A program made the translations under genes and the position numbers. Source: CAYQAE01 sp964415445 [NCBI: uncultured archaeon] (GTDB taxonomy: Archaea > CAYQAE01). From it: a stretch of DNA of 16,714 nt. The stretch covers positions 1-16,714 of the forward strand of contig CAYQAE010000042.1 of assembly GCA_964415445.1 (NCBI GenBank), read 5' to 3'. Shown here one piece after another: positions 1-6,133 of the stretch (position 1 is its first letter; every line of letters begins with the position of its first letter). The notes under the pieces were generated by a model. That model saw nothing but the letters and a program-made list of their open reading frames with translations. It made no database searches and had not been told where the DNA came from.

Positions 1-448
1 TATGTAGTGCTCAGAATATATACATTTTATATATAGATATAAAAATATATTTTCCGTATTTTCACAAATGGTGAATATATTAAACATAAATATTATTAAT
101 TGTATATAATTTCATAAATAATATTAAGTTTAGGTTAAAATATATATAATGCATAAATTTGTACACAGATAGGGATATATTGGAAAAAATCACGATATAT
201 AATAAATATAAGCTAATATTTTAAGAAAAATATTTTACTTGAAGAAGAAAACCTGTTTTTTAGACATATATTATTTGTCTAAACTACCCTATGATAATAC
301 AAAAACAGCAAAAAAATAGAACTTAATTTAAAATTAAAACCACAAAATAATTCTCAAACAATATTTACTTAGAACAATATAAAAAAATATCTATTATATT
401 TTAAAATATACTCACAAAGAAAGAAATATTTAAAGAAATAAGTAAAAC
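1..448. other. Gene-free AT-rich stretch upstream of the tRNA
   Basis: I see no open frame of coding character on either strand here. The composition is extremely AT-rich with many TATATA runs. The only structure I noticed is a weak 7-base inverted repeat (TTAGACA at 260-266, TGTCTAA at 276-282) around a 9-base loop. The last bases hold the probable tRNA promoter. It may be decayed intergenic DNA. Confidence 0.6.
424..435 (+). promoter_or_regulatory. Probable TATA box of the initiator tRNA gene
   Basis: A stretch reading AATATTTAAAG lies about 15-25 bases before the tRNA 5' end, consistent with an archaeal box A and a start point at or just upstream of the mature 5' end. The surrounding DNA is so AT-rich that the match alone is weak; position is the main support. 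Confidence 0.4.
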
Positions 449-549
449 AGCGGGGTAGGGCAGCCTGGAGTGCCCACCGGGCTCATATATAAATCATTAT
501 GATTTATTGAGGCACCCGGAGGTCGAAGGTTCAAATCCTTCCCCCGCTA
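449..549 (+). tRNA. Initiator tRNA-Met (CAU) with a 26-nt intron
   Basis: A full cloverleaf folds once the intron is removed: acceptor AGCGGGG (449-455) with CCCCGCU (542-548) and discriminator A549; D stem GGGC (458-461) with GCCC (472-475); anticodon stem CCGGG (477-481) with CCCGG (515-519); anticodon CAU at 484-486; T stem GAAGG (525-529) with CCUUC (537-541). The A1-U72 pair and the three G-C pairs of the anticodon stem (GGG/CCC) mark it as the archaeal initiator rather than elongator tRNA-Met. CCA is not encoded; the gene is followed by TTTCAATTTTA. The mature length is 75 nt. No downstream copy of the 3' end, as an integration site would leave, was found in this window. Confidence 0.95.
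488..513 (+). other. tRNA intron at position 37/38 with bulge-helix-bulge
   Basis: The intron sits at the canonical 37/38 site. Its splice structure is complete: a central 4-bp helix CUCA (482-485) with UGAG (508-511), flanked by 3-nt bulges UAU (486-488) and GCA (512-514), each containing one cut site (487/488 and 513/514). The rest of the intron is a perfect 8-bp hairpin (489-496 with 500-507) closed by a UUA loop. This is the strict substrate form for archaeal tRNA splicing endonuclease. Confidence 0.93.
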
Positions 550-947
550 TTTCAATTTTATATATAAAAAATTCACTGTAAATAAAATGATAATAGAATA
601 AATAAATTGAATTTTAACAAAGATCATTGATTTGCATAAAAATTCATTTTAAGATTTCTAAGGCTTCAATTTTATTTGATAATGCCTTATAGATATTTTT
701 TAGGAAAATAAAATCATTATATACAGATATATCTAGTTTAAAGGAATTATATAAAAAAAACGATATGATGTAAATAGTGATATACCCGATTTATAAAGAT
801 AATAGGGAGTTACCAAAGAGCTTTGAAATATAGGCGAAATATAGATAATTTGAAGTGCAGTCCTTCTATTTAACACTATATGAAAAAATAGAGTTAAATA
901 AAATCATTAAGTATACCCTCTGTCTAAAATGACAAAATATAGACATT
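550..947. other. Gene-free stretch after the tRNA
   Basis: No gene can be supported on either strand. There are short open stretches (for example about 20 codons on the plus strand around 805-873) but none with a start, ribosome site and recognisable protein. The right edge runs into the repeat copy beginning at 948. Confidence 0.5.
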
Positions 948-1013
948 CATTTGGACAAGATAGTTTGAATTTTACATCAATATTATTCTATCTCTGATTT
1001 GGTAGCTTATTTT
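948..1013 (+). repeat. Imperfect direct repeat, copy 1
   Basis: This copy aligns to 2407-2465 in the same orientation: CATTTGGACAAGA is shared at the left, and the right-hand 37 bases (ATCAAT to CTTATTT) differ at about 4 positions. Between them this copy has 6 extra bases. Read on the plus strand both copies give HLDK, then YSIS and AYF, with stops inside, so they may be relics of a coding sequence. The copy ends directly before the truncated DUF1186 frame. Confidence 0.7.
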
Positions 1014-1026
1014 AGGGTCAAAAATA

Positions 1027-1691
1027 GTGGTTCTACCTTTACAATTTCGCTATCTTTATGCTACTTTTTTGCTTGCACAATTTAGAGAAAAACGCGCATA
1101 CAAATCGATTGTAAAACTCATATCAAGACCCGGCGAAATTCCTTTCGATCTTTTTTCTGACGCACTCAACGAAGATTTAGGCAGGAATTTGGCATCAGTC
1201 TGTAGAGCTAATACATATCTAATTGAAAAACTTATTGAAAATAAGAATACCAATGAATTCGTTCGAAGCTTATCTATTGCATCATTAGTAACGTTAGTTG
1301 CAATAGGTGAAAAATCAAGAGATGAAATATTGACTATTCCAAAAGTCTGTTTAATAAACTAGAAAGAGAAAGATCACAAGTTTGGTGCGGCTTAGCTGTG
1401 GCATGTACTGAATTACATCCTCAAGAAACATATGAAGAGCTAAAACAAATATTCAAAGATGAACTACTCTATCCTGATTTCATGGGATTTGACGAAATCG
1501 AGACCCAAATGCAACGGGATAAAAATGAAGTCTTAGACGAACTAAATGATAATTTTCATCAATTAATTACTGAAACAATATCTGAATTAGAAAATTGGGA
1601 CTGTTTTCAATCTGCTGATGAAAAAATAGGTAGAAATGAACGTTGTCCTTGGGGAAGCGGACTAAAGTATAAGAAATGTTGTCTTAGGTAG
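1027..1691 (+). pseudogene. DUF1186 family protein with SEC-C tail, truncated and frameshifted
   Basis: Two consecutive frames make one protein. The first (1027 to about 1335) carries the DUF1186-type helical repeat core (YATFLLAQFREKRAY, then GEIPFDLFSDALNEDLGR). The reading then moves by one base near 1335, continues as KSLFNKLERE in the other frame, and runs to the stop at 1689-1691. The N-terminus of the family (roughly 50 residues) is missing: an in-frame stop lies at 1003-1005 and no proper start or ribosome site precedes the open frame. The C-terminal SEC-C zinc motif (CPxGSG, KKCC) has Trp in place of its second Cys, so a zinc ligand is lost. SEC-C motifs are short zinc-binding tails found on many proteins, best known from SecA; the role of DUF1186 is not known. 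Three separate lesions argue for a decayed gene rather than a sequencing error alone. Confidence 0.85.
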
Positions 1692-1771
1692 ATTTTGAAA
1701 GTTCTTGTTACAATAATATAATGAGTTCTGGGTATTAAAGATCAGACTTCATGGAGAAAGCCACTAATGTA

Positions 1772-2035
1772 TTAGTACACTTTATCGTGATGATCGTAAT
1801 CAAGGATTCGTACTTTTTTTTCTTTTTCGAGTATTTCGTAAGTTAAAACAAAAGATTTGTCTATATGAACTCTTCTTGCCCCCTGCATATCACCACGTAA
1901 TGGCTTGAAATGATACGGCGATTCACGTATTTGTAGAACTTTTTTGTTAATCATTCTTAATTGATTGATATTCTTCTTCTTTAATTTCAGAAACTTTTTT
2001 TCTGCTTCTTCGGAGATCTCTAAATCATATAACAT
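1772..2035 (-). CDS. RelE/ParE-superfamily toxin
   Basis: This 87-residue protein is the toxin half of a type II toxin-antitoxin pair. RelE-fold toxins of this group usually act as ribosome-dependent mRNA endoribonucleases. Supporting features are the size, the N-terminal helical hairpin rich in Lys and Glu (AEKKFLKLKKK), the strand core PLRGDMQGARRVHIDKSFVLTYEI with the basic RR pair, and the C-terminal DHHDKVY ending typical of RelE/YafQ-like toxins. The gene starts 2 bases after the stop of the upstream antitoxin gene, as expected for a co-translated pair. The residues seen look intact, so it is probably functional. ParE-like gyrase inhibition is the alternative; family membership is firmer than target. 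Confidence 0.88.
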   Translation of the reverse strand: MLYDLEISEEAEKKFLKLKKKNINQLRMINKKVLQIRESPYHFKPLRGDMQGARRVHIDKSFVLTYEILEKEKKVRILDYDHHDKVY

Positions 2036-2037
2036 GC

Positions 2038-2259
2038 TTAAAGACCATACCTTTCAGCAAAATTTTGTGCTTTAATGAATTTTCCCTTTCTTATCCTGTC
2101 AAGTTTTTCTAAATATTCTTTTTTAGCTTCAGGTTCTTCTGCTATGATAGATTCCATGAAAAACTCTACTTGCTTACTCATGCTTACTCCGTGTTCTTTG
2201 CAAAACTTGGAAAACTTCTTATAAACTCCTTCTTGAACATTGAAGGTTTTTAATACCAT
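2038..2259 (-). CDS. Antitoxin of the RelE-like pair (ribbon-helix-helix type likely)
   Basis: The product is 73 residues and lies directly before the RelE-like toxin. The start at ATG 2259 is preferred over the GTG at 2271 because a GGTGA ribosome site lies 6 bases before this ATG. The N-terminal part (VLKTFNVQEGVYKKFSKFCKEHGVSMSKQVEFFME) reads as one strand followed by two helices, as in ribbon-helix-helix DNA-binding antitoxins. The C-terminal part (EYLEKLDRIRKGKFIKAQNFAERYG) should be the toxin-binding tail. It probably represses its own promoter, where a 12-bp inverted repeat is present. I recognise no named family. Confidence 0.8.
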   Translation of the reverse strand: MVLKTFNVQEGVYKKFSKFCKEHGVSMSKQVEFFMESIIAEEPEAKKEYLEKLDRIRKGKFIKAQNFAERYGL

Positions 2260-2272
2260 TTTTTTCACCACG

Positions 2273-2320
2273 TTATTAAATGTTTATTATACATTAATAA
2301 CATTAAATAACATTTAATAA
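2273..2320 (-). promoter_or_regulatory. Operator/promoter region of the RelE-like operon
   Basis: A perfect 12-base inverted repeat, TTATTAAATGTT (2273-2284) and AACATTTAATAA (2309-2320), lies just upstream of the antitoxin start, with further related ACATTAATA/ACATTAAATA units between the arms. This is the layout expected for a site bound by a dimeric ribbon-helix-helix antitoxin covering its own promoter. The regulatory role is inferred. Confidence 0.6.
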
Positions 2321-2406
2321 AAATCTTTTGGGTTCATTTTGAAAAATCGATATCCATACCCTATATCAATTTTAAAGGTAAATCCGTAATTTTTGGATTT
2401 TTAGTC

Positions 2407-2465
2407 CATTTGGACAAGAGCGTTTTATATCAATAATATTCTATCTCTGCTTGGATAGCTTATTT
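2407..2465 (+). repeat. Imperfect direct repeat, copy 2
   Basis: This is the partner of 948-1013, 6 bases shorter in its left third. It lies immediately downstream of the MazF-like toxin gene, so the two copies enclose the DUF1186 pseudogene and the RelE-like operon. No terminal inverted repeats or transposase were seen. Confidence 0.7.
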
Positions 2466-2473
2466 CTTCATAC

Positions 2474-2788
2474 TTATTCCTTCAACACATTTAATCGATT
2501 TATGAGTTCTTCAAAAACAATCTTCTTTTTTTCAGGATTGAGATGAAACAAGAGCTTAGATGCCATTGCTTCTGATACTGTAAATATGTAATTTAGTTTT
2601 ATTACGCTGTCTTTTACTGCACCTTCCTTTTTTGTGAGAGAAATCCCTTTCATGTTTAAATTACTTGTAATTCCAGCAATTACAATATTATTAAATTCTC
2701 CAAACAAAACTAAAGCTGGTCTTGTTTTGATTTCAAACGTGTCAGTAAATTGAACTTTTGTGAGTATCACATCGCCTGCTCTAAACAT
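2474..2788 (-). CDS. MazF/PemK-like toxin
   Basis: This 104-residue protein has the PemK/MazF layout: N-terminal GDVILTKVQFTD, the conserved basic loop followed by TRPALVLFG, a central strand IVIAGITSN, and a C-terminal helix ending LINRLNVLKE. MazF-family enzymes are mostly sequence-specific mRNA interferases. The start codon lies inside the end of the upstream antitoxin gene (8-base overlap), which indicates translational coupling. All parts of the fold appear present. The cleavage specificity cannot be read from the sequence. Confidence 0.87.
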   Translation of the reverse strand: MFRAGDVILTKVQFTDTFEIKTRPALVLFGEFNNIVIAGITSNLNMKGISLTKKEGAVKDSVIKLNYIFTVSEAMASKLLFHLNPEKKKIVFEELINRLNVLKE

Positions 2789-3008
2789 TTTCCCAGTCCT
2801 CGTCTTCCTTGTTATCCCATAACTCTTTCATTTTAGGCTGCTGTATCTTGTGTAAAAATTCATCATATTGATTTTTTGTTTTTACGTTTTTAAACACTTG
2901 AATCATGTGCAAAATGAGTTCATTGTAAGTTTGTCGAGGATACTCTTTGATATTTTTTAGTGACTTTACTATTTTTTTGTCTAATTGAACTGTAGTTACA
3001 TAACCCAT
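2781..3008 (-). CDS. Antitoxin of the MazF-like pair
   Basis: The product is 75 residues and overlaps the toxin gene by 8 bases. The N-terminal TTVQLDKKIVKSLKNI followed by a helical stretch suggests a strand-helix-helix DNA-binding fold. The acidic C-terminus (WDNKEDEDWENV) suits a disordered toxin-neutralising tail that mimics RNA. The start is well set: an AGGTGAT ribosome site (complement of 3014-3020) lies 5 bases before the ATG. No named family recognised; the assignment rests on size, position and shape. Confidence 0.8.
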   Translation of the reverse strand: MGYVTTVQLDKKIVKSLKNIKEYPRQTYNELILHMIQVFKNVKTKNQYDEFLHKIQQPKMKELWDNKEDEDWENV

Positions 3009-3013
3009 TATAT

Positions 3014-3050
3014 ATCACCTATAGTATATATATAGTGCATTATATATAAA
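3014..3050 (-). promoter_or_regulatory. Promoter and ribosome site of the MazF-like operon
   Basis: On the minus strand a TATA-like element (complement of 3041-3050) lies about 33-42 bases before the antitoxin ATG, followed by a second TATATA run (3024-3033) and the AGGTGAT ribosome site (3014-3020). The alternating TATA run may double as the antitoxin's binding site. Confidence 0.5.
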
Positions 3051-3116
3051 CATTTCGATCATTTGTAGAAACTTGTTCTAATTGCTTATATAGGTATAAC
3101 AAAAATCAATTATTAC

Positions 3117-3305
3117 TTATTGTTGAAATTTTGATGAATTATTTTTATGAAACTTTAAACGGGGAAAAACGGCACTCGCTTCTTCGACTTTTTTCAAGTT
3201 ACCAATGTGCTTTTGCTTGGTTTTTAACAGATTTCTGTTAATTTCAGACCACATTGATAACCCCCAATATTGCTTGCCTGAAAAATTACCAATCACTAAA
3301 TTTTA
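3117..3305 (-). pseudogene. Decayed copy A of an unrecognised coding element
   Basis: On the minus strand a frame is open for about 61 codons and contains QYWGLSMWSEINRNLLKTK and KHIGNLKKVEEA. It aligns without gaps over 24 residues to a frame at 4814-4984: WGL, then I(N/D)RN, then K(H/Y)IGNL are kept, and most changes are conservative. At DNA level 3196-3267 and 4902-4973 agree at about three quarters of 72 positions. Ungapped similarity with conservative changes points to descent from a protein-coding gene. The only start is a GTG at 3296 with no clear ribosome site, and the fragment is short, so I call it a relic. A transposase or other mobile gene is possible but not recognised. Confidence 0.5.
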
Positions 3306-3545
3306 ACTAAAAATAACCCCACTTCAAAATCCAAAATAAGAATTTATCATATTTTTAGCTACCATCTAAGCATGGGATGAGCTTTTTGAAAAAGACCATA
3401 GAACATTATTCATTTACTCTATACCAAATAACTACCTAAAATATCAAACAATATTTATCATAAAAATTAAAAAAAGTGAATTGAGAAGAAATTTGTTAAA
3501 AATATCCTCTTTCACTCGTCTTTTTCTATTTATTAATTAAATATG
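3306..3545. other. Intergenic stretch between relic A and the zinc-ribbon gene
   Basis: I see no supportable gene. A plus-strand frame is open from 3370 to 3537 (56 codons, beginning AWDELFEKDHRTLF) but has no ATG, GTG or ribosome site near its beginning. It could be another decayed fragment. The end nearest 3545 should hold the 3' end of the zinc-ribbon transcript. Confidence 0.4.
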
Positions 3546-3677
3546 CTAATATCTTCTTTTTTTTCTAAAACAATCCCTACAATAAACAGGCTTGCCTTCT
3601 GTAGGTTTAAATGGAACTTCACATTCTTGCTTGCATTCTGAACATGTTGCTTTATGCATTTCTCTTTCTCCATACAA
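3546..3677 (-). CDS. Small zinc-ribbon protein (CxxC...CxxC), 43 residues
   Basis: The protein contains TCSECKQECEVPFKPTEGKP followed by YCRDCFRKK, that is two CxxC pairs separated by 18 residues, the pattern of a small archaeal zinc-ribbon family of unknown role. The start is placed at TTG 3677 because a strong GGAGGGG ribosome site (complement of 3684-3690) lies 6 bases upstream. The in-frame ATG at 3659 would leave this site too far away. Basic residues at the C-terminus (RKKRRY) could contact nucleic acid. The gene follows the transcription factor B gene on the same strand after 59 bases and may be co-transcribed with it. The function is not established; nucleic-acid binding is inference. 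Confidence 0.85.
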   Translation of the reverse strand: MYGEREMHKATCSECKQECEVPFKPTEGKPVYCRDCFRKKRRY

Positions 3678-3736
3678 ATCTATCCCCTCCTTTTTTATTT
3701 ATCATCAATTTTTATGAAATTATGACTTTAATACTA

Positions 3737-4690
3737 TTAAATAGGTATAAATATATCTAGCTTCTCAGCAATTTCTTTATATCTATTTCTGACTGTTACC
3801 TCCGTAACACGCGCAACTTTTGCTATATCTCTTTGAGTACGTCTTTCACCGTGTTGCACACTTGCTATATATAGAGCTGCAGCAGCAACACCCATGGGAC
3901 CACGGCCAGATGTTAGTCCTTTGTCCATAGCAATCTTTAATATATCTATTGCTCTTGTTTGTATTTCTCCTGAGAGATCTAAATCACTTGCAAATCGAGA
4001 AATATATACAGTTGGGCCAGGGGGCGGTACTAATAGTTTGAGTTGTCTTGAAATATGTCTATATGATCTACCTATCTTTTTTTTATCGACTTGAGACGCA
4101 TCAGAAATTTCATGTAGTGTTCTGGGAATGTTATACTTTCTACACGCAGCATAAATTGCCGCAGCTGCAACTGCTTCAATTTTTTGGCCTCTAATAAGTT
4201 TTTTTGTAACAGCATCTCGATAAATGAGTGCAGCTGTTTCTCTTACATTTTTAGGAAGTCCCAAATGAGATTCTATTCGAGATAATTCTTGTAGAGCAAA
4301 GGCTAAATTTCTATCAGAATATTTTGCAAATTTAGATCTATTTTGAGCTTTTCTTAGTCTAAAAACCTCAGATCTTTTTGAAGCAGAAAGTGTAGTTCCA
4401 TGTATATCTTTATCACGCCAGTCTATCATTGTAGATAATCCTTTATCATGAATTGTATATGTCATAGGCGCTCCAACTCGAGCTTTTTTTTCTCTTTGTT
4501 CGGAGTCAAATGCACGCCATTCTGGTCCTGAATCCACAATGTTATGTTCAACCACAAGTCCACATTCGTTACATACTATTTCAGATTTATCATTTGATAA
4601 TTTTGTACTACCACAATCAGGGCATACAGATATCAATTCCTCATCCATTTTTTTCGGATTTTCTGAAAAAGATATGTCTTTTATCGACAT
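3737..4690 (-). CDS. tfb: Transcription initiation factor B (TFB)
   Basis: TFB binds the TATA-TBP complex and the BRE, recruits archaeal RNA polymerase and helps open the promoter. The 317-residue protein has the complete family layout: N-terminal zinc ribbon CPDC at residues 23-26 and CNEC at 40-43; the B-reader/linker region with GPEWRAFD and [20 protein letters not shown]; then two cyclin-like repeats (about 115-205 and 215-310), the second ending in a helix-turn-helix ([22 protein letters not shown]) that would read the BRE. I place the start at ATG 4690, since GGAGAT lies 8 bases before it; ATG 4705 would add MEIIK and would use the GGAG as codons. A TTTATAA element near 4746-4752 on this strand is a likely promoter. 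No lesions seen. Confidence 0.96.
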   Translation of the reverse strand: MSIKDISFSENPKKMDEELISVCPDCGSTKLSNDKSEIVCNECGLVVEHNIVDSGPEWRAFDSEQREKKARVGAPMTYTIHDKGLSTMIDWRDKDIHGTTLSASKRSEVFRLRKAQNRSKFAKYSDRNLAFALQELSRIESHLGLPKNVRETAALIYRDAVTKKLIRGQKIEAVAAAAIYAACRKYNIPRTLHEISDASQVDKKKIGRSYRHISRQLKLLVPPPGPTVYISRFASDLDLSGEIQTRAIDILKIAMDKGLTSGRGPMGVAAAALYIASVQHGERRTQRDIAKVARVTEVTVRNRYKEIAEKLDIFIPI

Positions 4691-4813
4691 TTTTATTATC
4701 TCCATTTTTTATTAATATCATTATTTGTAAAAAAAAGCAAAAGAAGTTATAAAGATCGGATTGACCAAATAAACATCTAAAACTTGATTTTTTAGCACAT
4801 AAAAAATTCGAAG

Positions 4814-4984
4814 TTATAAATCTTTTTGTAGACTTACTATATTACTTTTTTTAACTTCTTTTATATACTCAAAATCCGAGCTCCCACGTAGCTCTAATTT
4901 TAAGTTACCAATGTACTTTCTATCATTTTTTACCATATTTCTGTCAATTCCAAAATACGTTGGCAATCCCCAAAGATCAAGTTA
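4814..4984 (-). pseudogene. Decayed copy B of an unrecognised coding element
   Basis: On the minus strand 55 codons are open between two stops and read LWGLPTYFGIDRNMVKN, then RKYIGNLKLELRGSS. The first part aligns without gaps to copy A (3117-3305). There is no ATG or GTG before the conserved block, so this copy cannot be translated as it stands except by an unusual start. After the shared block the two copies diverge. Copy B lies upstream of the tfb promoter and copy A beyond the end of the zinc-ribbon gene, so the pair brackets those two genes in the same orientation. Confidence 0.5.
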
Positions 4985-5173
4985 CAATGTGGTTTACAAT
5001 ATATTTTAACACTTTTTTAATTTAGGAGCAAGTTGTTAAATTACAAATTCAATATTAATTAAATAAATCCCATAAATAAAAAGAAGACCACAGAATAATT
5101 TATTTTAGTTCAAAACTATCACAAAATATAAATTAATATAAATTTAAAAATTAAGTAAAAAAATGTGATATTT
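4985..5173. other. Intergenic stretch upstream of the cyclase gene
   Basis: No gene seen. The part nearest 5173 holds AT-rich candidates for the cyclase promoter (for example AAATATAAATTAATATAAATTT at 5124-5145) and the GTGAT ribosome site at 5165-5169. The extreme AT content does not allow one TATA box to be picked with confidence. Confidence 0.4.
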
Positions 5174-5749
5174 ATGTCAACCACTAATTTGCTTAGTGAA
5201 ATTTGTTCAGAAAAAAGAGGTATAAATGTAAAAACACTAGAGAAAGTGATATATTTAGCTGTAGAAATTGCAAGAGAAGGTAATAAAGTAGGTACTCTAT
5301 TTGTAATATCAGATTCAGAAGAAGTAATGAAAAGATCACGTTGCATGATACTAGATCCTCTAATTCTTCATCCAGATTATAAAAAAAATATTGAAATTTC
5401 TGATATGCGAGAAACTATCAAAGAATTATCTCAGCTAGATGGTGCATTTATAGTCTCTGATGAGGGGATAGTAATTTCAGCATGTAGATATATTAATTCT
5501 TCAAATAAAAATATAAACCTACCCCTATGTTTAGGAAGTAGACATATGGCAGCCGCATCAATTAGCAGAGAGACTAATGCTGTCTCTGTAGTAGTTTCAG
5601 AGAGTTCAGTAGTTAGAATTTTTGATGATGGAGAAATTGTCTCAGAAATAATACCTGAACTTCGGTTGCTCCAACATCATAGCCTACATCTGAGAGGACC
5701 ATATTCTGAAAAAACAGATAAAGATTTAACAGTTGTAAGTAAAAAATAA
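5174..5749 (+). CDS. Diadenylate cyclase (DisA_N/DAC domain), c-di-AMP synthase
   Basis: DAC enzymes join two ATP into cyclic di-AMP, a signal tied in many organisms to potassium and osmolyte control. The 191-residue product is close to a bare DAC domain after a short helical N-terminus (residues about 1-35); I see no membrane segment or DNA-binding domain. The family signatures are DGAFIVSDEGIVISACRYI (DGA at 89-91) and GSRHMAAASISRETNAVSV (121-139), followed by VVSESSVVRIFDDGEIV. The second motif reads RHM where the classical bacterial form is RHR; I recall RHM in some archaeal relatives, but activity is uncertain. The start at ATG 5174 is chosen for the GTGAT 4 bases before it; GTG 5165 would overlap that site. 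The stop lies only 8 bases from the convergent ferritin-like gene. Confidence 0.88.
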   Translation: MSTTNLLSEICSEKRGINVKTLEKVIYLAVEIAREGNKVGTLFVISDSEEVMKRSRCMILDPLILHPDYKKNIEISDMRETIKELSQLDGAFIVSDEGIVISACRYINSSNKNINLPLCLGSRHMAAASISRETNAVSVVVSESSVVRIFDDGEIVSEIIPELRLLQHHSLHLRGPYSEKTDKDLTVVSKK

Positions 5750-5757
5750 GGAAAATT

Positions 5758-6042
5758 TTACTCTCCTAACTCTTCCTTTACTTCTTCCTTTCCTTTTTCT
5801 AATTCTTTTACTTGCTCTGAGTCATGTCTTAAAAGTAGAGTTTGAAATTCTCCAACATGTGTTTTTTCCTCTTTTGCTACATCTAAAAGAATAGTTCTGA
5901 GATCTCTATTTTCAGCTATATTTGCCATCTGTTCATATAAATTAATTGCATCTAATTCAGCTATAATTGCTGCTCTTAAAATTTCTTTATCAATATCATC
6001 TTTTTTTACTTTTTCAAGATTAAATGGTATTTTTGAAAGCAT
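5758..6042 (-). CDS. Encapsulin-type ferritin-like protein
   Basis: This 94-residue protein matches the ferritin-like cargo domain that Pyrococcus furiosus carries fused in front of its encapsulin shell: IIAELDAINLYEQMA, then LRTILLDVAKEEKTHVGEF, then a charged C-terminus. It is a two-helix half-ferritin whose iron sites form at a dimer interface. Likely ligands are Glu29, Glu59 and His62 (EExxH). Such proteins oxidise Fe(II) and protect against iron and oxidative stress, in some hosts inside encapsulin shells. Here it is free-standing and no shell gene is in the window. The start is firm: GGTGAT lies 3 bases before the ATG, with a TATA-like TTTTATAAAATA about 40 bases upstream. The gene converges on the cyclase gene with 8 bases between stops. 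Confidence 0.88.
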   Translation of the reverse strand: MLSKIPFNLEKVKKDDIDKEILRAAIIAELDAINLYEQMANIAENRDLRTILLDVAKEEKTHVGEFQTLLLRHDSEQVKELEKGKEEVKEELGE

Positions 6043-6107
6043 TTTATCACCTACATTTTTTCATATCTTACTTTTTATATTTTATAAAATACCCTCTTTT
6101 TTTAATT

Positions 6108-6133
6108 TTATATATTTGTAAAAAATATTTTAT
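6108..6133 (+). promoter_or_regulatory. Probable retained dinB promoter
   Basis: A TATA-like element (TTATATATTT, 6108-6117) is centred about 22 bases before the ATG at 6134, and no ribosome site is visible between them. The spacing suggests a leaderless transcript, so the chimeric pseudogene behind it may still be transcribed. Confidence 0.45.

Noticed and set aside
260-282. Short inverted repeat upstream of the tRNA
   Set aside because: Seven paired bases with a 9-base loop in DNA this AT-rich can arise by chance, and no transcript is evident there.
449-3010. Genomic island integrated at the tRNA gene
   Set aside because: The accessory block lies next to a tRNA, but no second copy of the tRNA 3' end and no integrase were found in this window, so the idea has no direct support.
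3370-3540. Plus-strand open stretch (AWDELFEKDHRTLF...) between relic A and the zinc-ribbon gene
   Set aside because: There is no ATG or GTG near its beginning and no ribosome site, and I recognise no protein. It could be a decayed fragment but cannot be supported.
5119-5346. Minus-strand frame overlapping the cyclase start
   Set aside because: It lies antisense to the diadenylate cyclase coding sequence, and its hydrophobic product is typical of a shadow frame.
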